DNA of 64,000 bases from CAYHCE01 sp964355015 (GTDB taxonomy: Bacteria > Cyanobacteriota > Cyanobacteriia > PCC-6307 > Cyanobiaceae): the NCBI GenBank assembly GCA_964355015.1, contig CAYHCE010000012.1, positions 1 through 64,000 of the forward strand, given 5' to 3'. Below, piece by piece: positions 7,913 through 16,287 of the stretch (the stretch's first letter is position 1; each line of letters opens with the position of its first letter). The notes under the pieces were generated by a model. That model had not been told where the DNA came from. It worked only from the letters and a program-made list of their open reading frames with translations, and ran no database searches. A program made the translations under genes and the position numbers.

Positions 7913-8734
7913 TGCCCAGTCCCATGGTTCTGATCCTGCTGGGCTACGTGCTGGTGTCGGGCCTGTGCAGTACGACGCTCAAGGGTCTGCAGCTGCAGGG
8001 GGAGGCCCATCCGATCGGTGGCGAGAACCCGATCAGTTTCTGCAACGTCTTTCTGATCAGCCAGCTGATGATCGGCCTGGCCCTGATCGCGGCCGATGCC
8101 TTTCCGGGCTGTTTCCTGGCGCCCCTGACGTTCTACCTGGCCCTGGAGAACCTGAGCGTGATCACCCAGACCCTGCTGTTCTCGCTCACGCTGCCCGTCA
8201 CCGCCCTGGTGGCGCTGCGCTGGCCCGGCTCATTCCTGGGGTGGTCCTGGGCACCCCGCCTCCATGGGCCATGCCGTTCACTCGGATCAGCTGGAGGGAT
8301 ACGGCTGGGAGACCCTTTCAGTGGGGGCAACGGCGGTTCGAAGCTCCCTGCGGCGCCGCCTGGCGGGGTTCGACCTCTGCCGAGGCCTCTCTGCCGGTGT
8401 GCCCAATCTGGCCGGTGCCCTGGTGTTCGGTGTCATCGCTCTGCTGGTCTACGGCCCTCAGCACTTCTTCTATCTGAGTTGGTGGTGGGTGCTGGGCGTG
8501 ATCGTGGTCTACGGACTCACCCTCTCCCTGGGCACCGAGGTCCTGCGGCTGGCCAGCCAGCGGTACTTCAGCGTGACCCAGATCGCCTTCGGTGGTTCAG
8601 CCAGCCTGGAGGTCACCGTGTTCAGCGCCGCCTGGCTCCTGGGCGAACCCCTGAGCGGACCGATGCTGCTCAGCGTGGGCCTGATCCTGGCCGGGGTGCT
8701 GCTGCGTTTTCTTCCGACCGAAACGGCCGCCTGA
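7912..8734 (+). pseudogene. Broken EamA/DMT-type membrane transporter
   Basis: ATG 7912 overlaps the preceding remnant's stop and opens a hydrophobic frame (MPSPMVLILLGYVLVSGLCS, then YLALENLSVITQTLLF, TLPVTALVAL) that becomes meaningless after about 8215. A second hydrophobic stretch in another frame resumes near 8390 (LAGALVFGVIALLVYG) and ends with WLLGEPLSGPMLLSVGLILA, typical of the last helices of drug/metabolite transporters. The pieces together span fewer than the usual ten helices, so a deletion as well as a frame change is likely. The middle, 8215-8390, reads as neither half. It could alternatively be a short real gene from 8264, but that would start inside non-helical sequence. Confidence 0.55.
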
Positions 8735-8746
8735 GCCGGGCAGCGC

Positions 8747-10153
8747 TCAGGCCCCGTCAGCGGCGGGGTCCACCCCCAGGGCCGCCACCAAGGCCTCGGC
8801 CACGCCGGCCACCTCCAGCAGCTGCAGGCCCAGGGCCGCTGCCGCAGGGCTCAGGCCGCTGCCGCGGGGCACCACGGCCCGGGTGAAACCCAGCCGCGCC
8901 GCTTCCTGCAAGCGCAGCTCGAGCTGCCCCACCGGGCGGATCTGACCACCCAGCCCCAGCTCCCCCACCAGCACCGTGCCGGCCGGCAGGGTGAGGTCGC
9001 GGTAGCTGGCCACCACCGCGGCGGCCAGCCCCAGGTCGGCGGCGGGCTCCTCCACCTCGAGGCCTCCCGCCACCGCCAGGTAGCAATCAAAGCGAGAGAG
9101 GGGCAGGCCCATGTGCTTCTCCAGCACCGCCAGGATCTGGTGGAGTCGGTTGATGCCGATCCCCGTGGCCGTGCGCCGGGGACTGGCGTAGCTGGTGGTG
9201 CTCACCAGAGCCTGCAGCTCCACCAGGAGCGGGCGGGTGCCCTCGCAGGCCACGATCGTGGCCGTGCCCGCGCTGGGGCCCTCGCCGCCCAGAAACAGCT
9301 CGCTCGGGTTGCTCACCTCCGCCAGACCCCGATCCCGCATCTCGAACACCCCCAGCTCGTGGGTGGCGCCGAAGCGGTTCTTCACCGCCCGCAGCAGGCG
9401 ATGGCTGGCGAACCGATCGCCCTCGAAGGTGAGCACCGCGTCCACCAGGTGCTCCAGCACCTTCGGGCCGGCCAGCATCCCCTCCTTCGTGACGTGGCCC
9501 ACCAGCAGGAGGGCTGTGTCCTGGCGCTTGGCCAGCCGCTGCAGGGAGGCGGCGCATTCCCGCACCTGGGCCACCGATCCCGGCGCGCTGCTGAGCTCGG
9601 CATCCTGCAGGGCCTGGATGCTGTCGATGATCGCCACGGCTGGCCGAAGGGCTTCGAGCTCCTGGAGAACGAGCTCCAGATCGGTCTCGGCCAGCAGCTG
9701 CAGGTCGCCGGGAGCGGACCCGGCGGCCCCCAGCCGCCGCCAGCGCAGCTTCACCTGCTGGGCCGACTCCTCCGCGCTGACATAGAGCACAGAGCAGGTG
9801 GCTGACATCGCCTGAGCGCTCTGCAGCAGCAGGGTGGACTTACCGATACCGGGATCGCCTCCCACCAGCACCAGGGATCCCGGCACCAGACCACCCCCCA
9901 GCACCCTGTCCAGTTCCCCGAACCCACTGGCCAGGCGCTCGAGCTGCCGCTCCCCCACCGCGTGGATCGGCGCGGAGCGTCGCCCCCCGCCGGCCGCAGG
10001 GGCTGGTGCGGCGCGGCGGCGACGGCCGTCGGGGGCCGGCCCGTTCTGCTCGACAAGGCTGTTCCAGCTCCCGCACCCAGGGCAGCGGCCGAAGAACTGC
10101 CGCGACTGAGCACCACAGCTCTGGCAGACGTAGAAAGGGGCGGATCGTCCCAA
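8747..10153 (-). CDS. radA: DNA repair protein RadA (Sms)
   Basis: A 468-residue RecA-like ATPase that promotes branch migration during recombinational repair. In order: an N-terminal C4 zinc finger (CQSCG and CPGCGSW), Walker A GGDPGIGKST, the RadA-specific KNRFGAT motif, and a Lon-protease-like C-terminal domain (GLEVEEPAADLGLAAA, GELGLGGQIRPV) without a catalytic Ser-Lys pair, as is normal for RadA. The start is taken as TTG 10153 (LGRSAPFYVCQSCG) because homologues begin with a few residues before the first Cys pair. It is divergent from rpaB across 93 nt and ends 12 nt from the transporter remnant. Confidence 0.92.
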   Translation of the reverse strand: MGRSAPFYVCQSCGAQSRQFFGRCPGCGSWNSLVEQNGPAPDGRRRRAAPAPAAGGGRRSAPIHAVGERQLERLASGFGELDRVLGGGLVPGSLVLVGGDPGIGKSTLLLQSAQAMSATCSVLYVSAEESAQQVKLRWRRLGAAGSAPGDLQLLAETDLELVLQELEALRPAVAIIDSIQALQDAELSSAPGSVAQVRECAASLQRLAKRQDTALLLVGHVTKEGMLAGPKVLEHLVDAVLTFEGDRFASHRLLRAVKNRFGATHELGVFEMRDRGLAEVSNPSELFLGGEGPSAGTATIVACEGTRPLLVELQALVSTTSYASPRRTATGIGINRLHQILAVLEKHMGLPLSRFDCYLAVAGGLEVEEPAADLGLAAAVVASYRDLTLPAGTVLVGELGLGGQIRPVGQLELRLQEAARLGFTRAVVPRGSGLSPAAAALGLQLLEVAGVAEALVAALGVDPAADGA

Positions 10154-10246
10154 GGGAAGAGCATCAAGAATGGTGACTTTTGCTGAATCTGCAGGCGCAG
10201 CGGCCAGTTCAGTGGTCGCACATGTTGTAGCCGTGCCTTCGCCGCG

Positions 10247-10993
10247 ATGACGGTTTCCGCCCCCGCCAAGGAGACCATTCTGGTCGTCGACGACGAAGCC
10301 AGCATCCGCAGGATCCTGGAAACGCGTCTTTCGATGATCGGCTATCACGTCGTCACCGCCTGTGACGGCATCGAGGCACTGGCAGCCTTCCGCCTCTCGC
10401 AACCCGACCTGGTGGTGCTTGACGTGATGATGCCCAAGCTCGACGGCTACGGCGTCTGCCAGGAGCTCCGCAAGGAATCCGATGTGCCGATCGTGATGCT
10501 CACCGCCCTCGGCGATGTCGCCGACCGCATCACCGGCCTTGAACTCGGCGCAGACGACTACGTCGTCAAGCCGTTCAGCCCGAAGGAGCTGGAGGCCCGC
10601 ATCCGCTGCGTGCTCAGGCGGGTGGAGAAGGAACAGGTGGTGGGGATCCCGAACTCCGGGGTCATCCAGGTGGGGAACCTGCGCATCGACACCAACAAGC
10701 GGCAGGTCTACCGGGGCGAGGAGCGGATCCGCCTGACCGGCATGGAGTTCAGCCTGCTGGAGCTGCTGGTGAGCCGCTCGGGAGAGCCGTTCAGCCGCGG
10801 TGAGATCCTCAAGGAGGTGTGGGGCTATACGCCTGAGCGTCACGTGGACACCCGGGTGGTGGACGTCCACATCTCCCGGCTGCGCTCCAAACTGGAGGAT
10901 GATCCCGCCAACCCCGAGCTGATCCTCACGGCCAGGGGCACGGGATACCTGTTCCAGCGCATCGTGGAAGCCCTTGCCTCCGAAGGAGCCTGA
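10247..10993 (+). CDS. rpaB: Response regulator RpaB, OmpR family (high-light/redox)
   Basis: A 248-residue OmpR-type response regulator. The receiver domain has D15-D16, phospho-acceptor D59 (VVLDVMMPKLDG) and K in VKPFSP; the winged-helix domain (about 145-240) includes LLELLVSRSGEPFSRGEIL and RVVDVHISRLRSKLEDDP. The sequence matches RpaB (Ycf27), the target of NblS/Hik33 that binds HLR1 elements to repress high-light genes and activate photosystem I genes. It is essential in tested cyanobacteria. It overlaps the start assigned to plsX by 20 nt, so it probably heads an operon with lipid-synthesis genes. It is divergent from radA; the shared 93-nt region contains no clear HLR1 pair. Confidence 0.92.
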   Translation: MTVSAPAKETILVVDDEASIRRILETRLSMIGYHVVTACDGIEALAAFRLSQPDLVVLDVMMPKLDGYGVCQELRKESDVPIVMLTALGDVADRITGLELGADDYVVKPFSPKELEARIRCVLRRVEKEQVVGIPNSGVIQVGNLRIDTNKRQVYRGEERIRLTGMEFSLLELLVSRSGEPFSRGEILKEVWGYTPERHVDTRVVDVHISRLRSKLEDDPANPELILTARGTGYLFQRIVEALASEGA

Positions 10994-12365
10994 ATCCGAT
11001 CTCCGCGCCAGCCGGCGCGCGAAGCCCAGCCGGGCCATCCGGCGCCTGGTGATCTGGTATCGGCGCAACGCCGCCGTCACCAGCCTGGTGGACACGGCCA
11101 CCTCCTCGGCCAGCACGGCCGCCTCGGCCGCCGGTTCCGTGGCGGGCAGCGTGGCCTCGGCCGCCGGTTCCGTGGCGGGCAGCGTCGCCTCCACCGCCGG
11201 CTCAATGGCCGGCAGCATGGCCTCGACAGCCGGGTCGGTGCTCCACCCCCTGGTGATCGATCCGCTGCGGCGCCTCCAGCTGGGAGGGGGAGAGGAGCCC
11301 ATCGCGATCGCACCGGGCCAGCGGCTCTGGGTGGCCGTGGACGGCATGGGCGGGGACCATGCCCCGGGCCCGATCCTGGAGGGGTGCCTCGATGCGGTGC
11401 GGCGGCTGCCGCTGCGGGTCCGGTTCGTGGCGGAAACCGCCGCCCTGGAAAGGGCTGTGGCCAGCATGGGCCTGGCCGATCACCTGAACGACGCCGTCGC
11501 CTGCGGGCTGCTGGAGCTGGTGCCCAGCGGTCCTTCCATCACCATGGACGATGAAGCCACTGTGGTGCGGCGCAAGCGGGACGCCAGCATCAACCTGGCC
11601 ATGGATCTGGTGAAGCGTGGTGAGGCCGTGGCGATCTATTCGGCCGGCAATTCCGGCGCGGTGATGGCCTCGGCGATCTTCCGCCTCGGCCGCCTCAAGG
11701 GGATCGATCGACCGGCGATCGGCGCCCTGTTCCCCACCAAGGACCCGGCCCAGCAGGTGCTGGTGCTCGATGTGGGCGCCAACATGGACTGCAAACCTGG
11801 CTATCTGCTCCAGTTCGCCCTTCTGGGCACGATCTACAGCCGCGATGTACTGGGCGTGGCCAGCCCCCGCATCGGCCTGCTCAACATCGGCGAGGAGGAA
11901 TGCAAGGGCAACGATCTCACCCTCAGGGCGTTCCCGTTGCTGGCGGCGGAGCCGCGTCTTCGCTTCGCCGGCAACTGCGAGGGGCGTGACGTGCTCTCCG
12001 GCCGGTTCGACGTGGTGGTCTGCGATGGCTACACCGGCAACGTCCTGCTGAAGTTCCTGGAGTCCGTGGGCAGCGTGCTGCTCGACGTGCTCCGCGCAGA
12101 GCTGCCGCGCGGCCGGCGCGGCAAGGTGGGGTCCGCCTTCCTGCGCAGCAACCTGGTGCGAATCAAGAAGCGCCTCGACCATGCTGAACACGGCGGCGCT
12201 CTGCTGCTCGGCGTGGATGGGGTCTGCGTGATCGGTCACGGCAGCAGCAAGGCCCTCTCGGTGGTGAGTGCCCTGCGGCTCGCCCACCTGGCCGCCAGCC
12301 ATGGTGTGATGGACGATCTGCATCGGCTCAGCGCCCAGGAAGGGGCCGTCACAGCCTGTGGTTGA
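10974..12365 (+). CDS. plsX: Phosphate acyltransferase PlsX with repeat-built N-terminal extension
   Basis: PlsX converts acyl-ACP and phosphate to acyl-phosphate, the first step of the PlsX/PlsY/PlsC phospholipid route. The core starts near residue 120 with VAVDGMGGDHAPGPILEG and continues through SAGNSGAVMASA, VLDVGANMDCKPGYL and VCDGYTGNVLLKFLE, all family hallmarks. Total length is 463 residues, about 110-120 more than the usual core. The extension has a basic segment with LVIWYRRNAAVTSLVD, then an Ala/Gly/Ser/Val-rich tract (residues 50-89) made by a 33-bp tandem repeat. TTG 10974, overlapping rpaB by 20 nt, gives the longest reading; an in-frame GTG near 11050 is possible. Either start includes the repeat. 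Confidence 0.88.
   Translation: MPPKEPESDLRASRRAKPSRAIRRLVIWYRRNAAVTSLVDTATSSASTAASAAGSVAGSVASAAGSVAGSVASTAGSMAGSMASTAGSVLHPLVIDPLRRLQLGGGEEPIAIAPGQRLWVAVDGMGGDHAPGPILEGCLDAVRRLPLRVRFVAETAALERAVASMGLADHLNDAVACGLLELVPSGPSITMDDEATVVRRKRDASINLAMDLVKRGEAVAIYSAGNSGAVMASAIFRLGRLKGIDRPAIGALFPTKDPAQQVLVLDVGANMDCKPGYLLQFALLGTIYSRDVLGVASPRIGLLNIGEEECKGNDLTLRAFPLLAAEPRLRFAGNCEGRDVLSGRFDVVVCDGYTGNVLLKFLESVGSVLLDVLRAELPRGRRGKVGSAFLRSNLVRIKKRLDHAEHGGALLLGVDGVCVIGHGSSKALSVVSALRLAHLAASHGVMDDLHRLSAQEGAVTACG
11121..11240 (+). repeat. 33-bp in-frame tandem repeat in plsX, about 3.6 copies
   Basis: Units start at 11121, 11154, 11187 and 11220 (the last partial). Units 1 and 2 differ only at their final base; unit 3 is diverged. 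They encode ASAAGSVAGSV twice, then ASTAGSMAGSM, then ASTAGSV. Near-identity at DNA level suggests recent duplication. Confidence 0.92.
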
Positions 12366-12390
12366 CTGAGCCGAACCGGAGACTGGCAAG

Positions 12391-13449
12391 GTGTCGCTCG
12401 GCCAGATGGGCGCAGGCATGGCACTTGTGGGATGCGGCAGCGCGCTGCCGGCCCTCAGCCTGAGCAATGAGCAGCTGAGCCGCCGTGTCGACACCAACGA
12501 CGAGTGGATCCGCAGTCGCACGGGCATCGCCGCCCGCAGGGTCGCCGGTCCCGACGAAACCCTCACCAGCCTGGCCCTGGCGTCCGCCCGTCGGGCCCTT
12601 GCCCACGCCGGCTGGCAGCCGGAGGACCTGGACCTGATCCTGCTGGCCACCTCCAGTCCGGACGATCTGTTCGGGACAGCGCCCCGCGTGCAGGGAGCGC
12701 TCGGGGCCACCCGTGCCGTGGCCTTCGACCTCACTGCCGCCTGCAGCGGGTTCCTCTTCGCCCTGATCACCGCTTCCCAGTACATCCGCAGCGGCAACGT
12801 GCGAAGGGCCCTGGTGATCGGTGCCGATCAGCTGAGCCGCTGGGTCGACTGGGACGACCGGCGGACCTGCGTACTGTTCGGGGACGGGGCCGCCGCCGTG
12901 GCGGTGGAGGCCTGCGACACCGAGGCCGATGGTCTGCTGGGCTTTCGCATGCACTCCGACGGACGCCGGGCGGAATGTCTCTCTCTGGAGCAGCTCAAGG
13001 ACCGCCAGCCTCTGGTGGATGGCCACACGGTCCAGCGTGGGGGGTTCGCGCCGATTCACATGAATGGGCAGGAGGTCTACAAGTTCGCCGTGCGCGAAGT
13101 GCCGGCGGTGCTGGAGGAGCTGCTCGAGGCCACCGCCACCCGGGCCGACCAGCTCGACTGGCTCCTGCTGCACCAGGCCAACCAGCGCATCCTTGATGCG
13201 GTGGCCGATCGCTTCGCCGTGCCCCATGAACGGGTGCTCAGCAACCTGGTGGAGTATGGGAACACCTCTGCCGCCACCATCCCGCTGATGCTCGACGAGG
13301 CCGTGCGCGACGGGCGGGTCCGCCGCGGGGATCTGATCGCCACCAGCGGCTTCGGTGCCGGCCTGAGCTGGGGGGCGGCCCTGCTCCGCTGGGGCGGCCC
13401 CAGCGGAGCAGGGGCGGGCTCCGGCTCTCTACGAGCAGCAGCGGCGTAG
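12391..13449 (+). CDS. fabH: 3-oxoacyl-ACP synthase III (FabH)
   Basis: A 352-residue condensing enzyme that starts fatty acid synthesis by joining acetyl-CoA to malonyl-ACP. The catalytic triad is visible: Cys118 in TAACSGF, His261 in LLHQANQRI, and Asn291 in EYGNTSAATIP; the C-terminal GFGAGLSWGAALLRW is also standard. The GTG at 12391 follows plsX by 25 nt and adds a short leader before MALVGCGSALP; ATG 12418 would match the family start more tightly. A Gly/Ala/Ser tail follows the last conserved block. It lies in the plsX-fabH-fabD-plsC cluster. Confidence 0.94.
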   Translation: MSLGQMGAGMALVGCGSALPALSLSNEQLSRRVDTNDEWIRSRTGIAARRVAGPDETLTSLALASARRALAHAGWQPEDLDLILLATSSPDDLFGTAPRVQGALGATRAVAFDLTAACSGFLFALITASQYIRSGNVRRALVIGADQLSRWVDWDDRRTCVLFGDGAAAVAVEACDTEADGLLGFRMHSDGRRAECLSLEQLKDRQPLVDGHTVQRGGFAPIHMNGQEVYKFAVREVPAVLEELLEATATRADQLDWLLLHQANQRILDAVADRFAVPHERVLSNLVEYGNTSAATIPLMLDEAVRDGRVRRGDLIATSGFGAGLSWGAALLRWGGPSGAGAGSGSLRAAAA

Positions 13450-13452
13450 TCT
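13447..13452 (+). promoter_or_regulatory. Candidate -10 hexamer of fabD overlapping the fabH stop
   Basis: TAGTCT begins at the fabH stop codon and ends 25 nt before the fabD ATG, the spacing seen at other genes here. It may allow fabD-plsC to be transcribed separately. Confidence 0.3.
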
Positions 13453-13477
13453 CCAGCCGATCCGAACGACCGTCGCC

Positions 13478-14377
13478 ATGGGTGTCGCCTGGGTGTTTCC
13501 CGGCCAGGGTTCTCAGAAACTCGGGATGGCGGCCGGCGTGCTCGCCCTGCCCGGCGCCCGTGAGAGATTCGCCCAGGCCTCGGAACTGCTCGGCCGCGAC
13601 CTGCTGGGGATCTGCGAGGGAGAGGCCCTCGCCACCGAGACCGGACCTGGCGACCTGAACGACACCCGCAACACCCAGCCCGCCCTGTTCGTGATCGAGA
13701 CCCTGCTGGTGGATGGCCTGAAGGAGCAGGGGCGCACCGCCGAGCTGGTGGCGGGCCACAGCCTCGGCGAACTGGTGGCGCTCTATGCCGCCGACGTGTT
13801 CGACTTCTCCACCGGGCTGGAGCTGATGCGACGACGCAGCGAGCTGATGGCCGAGGCCGGCGGCGGAGCGATGACTGCCGTGATGGGCTTCGATCGGGCC
13901 GAACTCGACGATCTGGTGGCCGCCACCGAAGGGGTGGCGATCGCCAACGACAACAGCAGCGCCCAGGTGGTTCTCTCCGGCTGTCCCGAGGCGGTGGCCG
14001 TTGTGAGCGGAGCCCTCCAGTGCCGGCGCGCCATCCCCCTGGCGGTGTCCGGCGCCTTCCATTCACCCTTCATGCGCGAGGCCGCAGACGCGTTCTCCCT
14101 CTTTCTGGACCGGGTGCCGTTCGCCGACGCCAACATCCCCGTGCTGAGCAACACCGATCCCACCCCGAGCCGCTGTGGTGGACAACTCAAGCAGCGGCTC
14201 CGGGAGCAGATGGTGACAGGTGTGCGCTGGCGGGAAACCATGGCGGAGCTCGGCCGCAGGGGGATCGAAACCGCGGTCGAGATCGGCCCTGGCAACGTGC
14301 TCAGCGGGCTGATCAAGCGCAGCCTCTCGGGGGTCACCACGGCCCAGATCGCCAGCGCCGCCGACCTGGGACTGTGA
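13478..14377 (+). CDS. fabD: Malonyl-CoA:ACP transacylase
   Basis: A 299-residue transacylase that moves malonyl from CoA to acyl carrier protein, feeding fatty acid elongation. It opens with MGVAWVFPGQGSQKLGM and has the nucleophile Ser95 in GHSLGEL, the family GAFHSPFM histidine motif and the late PVLSNTD block. Length is normal. It starts 28 nt after fabH; its stop overlaps the GTG of plsC by 4 nt (GTGA), which points to coupled translation. Confidence 0.95.
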   Translation: MGVAWVFPGQGSQKLGMAAGVLALPGARERFAQASELLGRDLLGICEGEALATETGPGDLNDTRNTQPALFVIETLLVDGLKEQGRTAELVAGHSLGELVALYAADVFDFSTGLELMRRRSELMAEAGGGAMTAVMGFDRAELDDLVAATEGVAIANDNSSAQVVLSGCPEAVAVVSGALQCRRAIPLAVSGAFHSPFMREAADAFSLFLDRVPFADANIPVLSNTDPTPSRCGGQLKQRLREQMVTGVRWRETMAELGRRGIETAVEIGPGNVLSGLIKRSLSGVTTAQIASAADLGL

Positions 14378-15138
14378 GCGAGCCCGAAGCCGGCGCGATC
14401 GTTCCCGCGCCGCCGCGGCGCGGACTGCGGCGACGACCGGCCGATCCCCCCGCGCTGCTCACCCCCCGGCCGAGCCTCACCTACCGGCTGATCAGCTATC
14501 TGCTGGTGTTTCCGATCTACCGGCTGCTGTTCCGCGGCCGCACGGCCGGCAATGCCAACGTGCCGATGGACGGGGCCCTCGTGGTGGTGGCCAACCATGG
14601 ATCCCACCTGGACCCTCCCCTGCTGGGGCATGCCCTGGGGCGGCCCGTCGCCTTCATGGCCAAGGCAGAACTGTTCCAGGTGCCCCTGCTGGGGCCGATC
14701 ATCCGAGCCTGCGGCGCCTATCCGGTGACACGGGGCGCCAGCGATCGGGAAGCGATCCGCACGGCCACCGACCGCCTGCTGCAGGGCTGGGCCACGGGGG
14801 TGTTCATCGACGGGAGCCGACAGAGCGATGGCCGCGTGAACCAGCCCCGGCCCGGCGCCGCCCTGCTCGCGGCCCGGGCCGGAGTGCCGCTGCTGCCGGT
14901 GGCGATCATCAACAGCCACCGCGCCCTCGGCACCGGTCAGAGCAGGCCCAGGCTGGTGCCGATCCACATTCGCATCGGCCAGCCGATCCCCCCGCCGGCC
15001 TCGCGCAGCCGAGAGGATCTTCAGGCGGTCACCCTGGCCTGCCAGGCGCAGATCAACGAACTCCTGGATCAGGGCCTGCTGGGCCCAGCCAGGGACCCAG
15101 CCGTCCTGCCGCCCAGGGCCTCAGATCCCGACCGGTGA
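14374..15138 (+). CDS. plsC: 1-acyl-sn-glycerol-3-phosphate acyltransferase
   Basis: A 254-residue acyltransferase that makes phosphatidic acid from lysophosphatidic acid at the membrane. The catalytic HX4D motif is NHGSHLD (His75, Asp80); substrate-binding blocks FMAKAELF and PVTRGASDREA follow. The usual EGTR motif appears as DGSRQ, an Asp-for-Glu variant. Residues about 36-50 (YRLISYLLVFPIYRLLF) form a membrane-associating segment. The GTG at 14374 overlaps the fabD stop. Its last 86 bases overlap the convergent YdcF-like gene, an unusually long shared 3' end. It closes the plsX-fabH-fabD-plsC cluster. Confidence 0.9.
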   Translation: MSEPEAGAIVPAPPRRGLRRRPADPPALLTPRPSLTYRLISYLLVFPIYRLLFRGRTAGNANVPMDGALVVVANHGSHLDPPLLGHALGRPVAFMAKAELFQVPLLGPIIRACGAYPVTRGASDREAIRTATDRLLQGWATGVFIDGSRQSDGRVNQPRPGAALLAARAGVPLLPVAIINSHRALGTGQSRPRLVPIHIRIGQPIPPPASRSREDLQAVTLACQAQINELLDQGLLGPARDPAVLPPRASDPDR

Positions 15139-15637
15139 CCACCCAGGCCACGGCTCGCAGGCCATCCCCCCAGACCTTGCGGCGCCCTTCCGGGTGGCAC
15201 CGATCCCCACACGGCACCGACACGGGAGTGAGGTGAATGCCGCGGCTGCCAGTCACGATCCGACCCACCAGCAGGGCACGGTTCATGTGGTCGCTGCTGG
15301 TGACGAGCAGAACATGGCGCACCCCTGCCCGCCGCAGATCCTCCACCAGCGTGGTGAAGTTGCCGAGGGTATCGCGGGCGCGATAGTCGAGCCGAAACTG
15401 GGTCCGATCGAGACCCTCCTGGCCGAACAGCCACTCGGCGTACTCCGGATTGCTGCCGCTGCTGACCACCAGCGGCAGCCGGTGGCGCTGGGCCAGCAGG
15501 CCAGCCGCCTTCTCACGCGCCACGTCACCCCCCAGCACCAGGATCAGCTGGGGCTGGGGCAGCGGTGGCTCCAGCAGGCCACGGGCGATCAGCCACAGCC
15601 CAGCGGCCGCCAGCGCCAGGAGCAGCAGTCTGCGCAT
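15053..15637 (-). CDS. YdcF/ElyC-type DUF218 membrane-anchored protein
   Basis: A 194-residue protein with an N-terminal hydrophobic segment (LLLLALAAAGLWLIARGLL, about 4-22) followed by a DUF218 domain: LILVLGGDVAREKAAGLL, LPLVVSSGSNPEY, ARDTLGNFTTLVEDLRRAG and VTSSDHMNRALLVGRI. The family (YdcF, SanA, ElyC) binds nucleotides or acts in envelope integrity; the exact reaction is unknown. The ATG at 15637 shares one base with the tsaB stop, so it is probably translated with tsaB. Its 3' end overlaps plsC by 86 nt on the opposite strand. Confidence 0.82.
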   Translation of the reverse strand: MRRLLLLALAAAGLWLIARGLLEPPLPQPQLILVLGGDVAREKAAGLLAQRHRLPLVVSSGSNPEYAEWLFGQEGLDRTQFRLDYRARDTLGNFTTLVEDLRRAGVRHVLLVTSSDHMNRALLVGRIVTGSRGIHLTPVSVPCGDRCHPEGRRKVWGDGLRAVAWVVTGRDLRPWAAGRLGPWLGPAGPDPGVR

Positions 15638-16287
15638 CAGGTCCGCTCCACCGGACTCGTGGGATAGAGAGGCAGCACCGGCTGCCATGGGGCCGCAACG
15701 CCGGTGCCATGGGCCAGCTGAGCCAGGGCCAGCAGCTCCCCCACATCGTCGACGGGATCGACCCGTGCCTCGCGCCTGGGCCCCGCCGGCAGCTCCGCCG
15801 CGCTGCGGAACAACCGGGGGGCCTGCCATTCGGCCAGGCCCCCCGGAGCCTCGGTGTCAGCCCCGTAGCAGCCTGCCACCACCCCACGACGGGGCAGGTC
15901 CTGCACCAGCCAGAACCGCTCCGCACCCACCTCTCCGCGGCGCCGGAGCCGGCGGGCGATCAGCAGGAAACTGCTGAATCCATCCAGGGGGAGCCCGAGC
16001 TGCTGGGCAAGCGTGCGCGCGAAGACCACGGTGATCCGAGTCCCGGTGAAGCCGCCTGGGCCGGTGGCCACGGCCAGCCGGCCGAGCTCCCGCCAGCGCG
16101 CAGCCGGCAGAAGCTGCTCGACACAGGTCAGCAGCTCGTTGGAAAGCCGCCGACCGAGGGGGAAGGTGGCGATCAGCGGCTCAGCGGGACCGTCACCGGG
16201 GACCGGCTCCGACAGCGGCTGCAGGCCAAGGCCAAGCCTGTCGCTGGAGCTGTGCAGCGCCAGCAACCATCTGCCGCTGCCGTTCAT
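15637..16287 (-). CDS. tsaB: tRNA threonylcarbamoyladenosine biosynthesis protein TsaB
   Basis: A 216-residue ASKHA-fold protein that scaffolds TsaD in making t6A37 on ANN-decoding tRNAs. The N-terminal WLLALHSSSDRLGLGL and AVATGPGGFTGTRITVVFARTLA are the conserved TsaB blocks (usual form GPGSFTGLRIG). The C-terminal half is divergent, as is common. The ATG at 16287 overlaps the ycf34 stop (ATGA), and its stop overlaps the ATG of the YdcF-like gene, so the three reverse-strand genes form a coupled unit. The same window encodes tRNA-Asn, which decodes AAU/AAC and is a t6A substrate. Confidence 0.88.
   Translation of the reverse strand: MNGSGRWLLALHSSSDRLGLGLQPLSEPVPGDGPAEPLIATFPLGRRLSNELLTCVEQLLPAARWRELGRLAVATGPGGFTGTRITVVFARTLAQQLGLPLDGFSSFLLIARRLRRRGEVGAERFWLVQDLPRRGVVAGCYGADTEAPGGLAEWQAPRLFRSAAELPAGPRREARVDPVDDVGELLALAQLAHGTGVAAPWQPVLPLYPTSPVERT

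Noticed and set aside
7231..8734. Active toxin-antitoxin or defence module
   Set aside because: The toxin-like part lacks a P-loop and is frameshifted, the transporter is broken, and no antitoxin or other defence gene is present.
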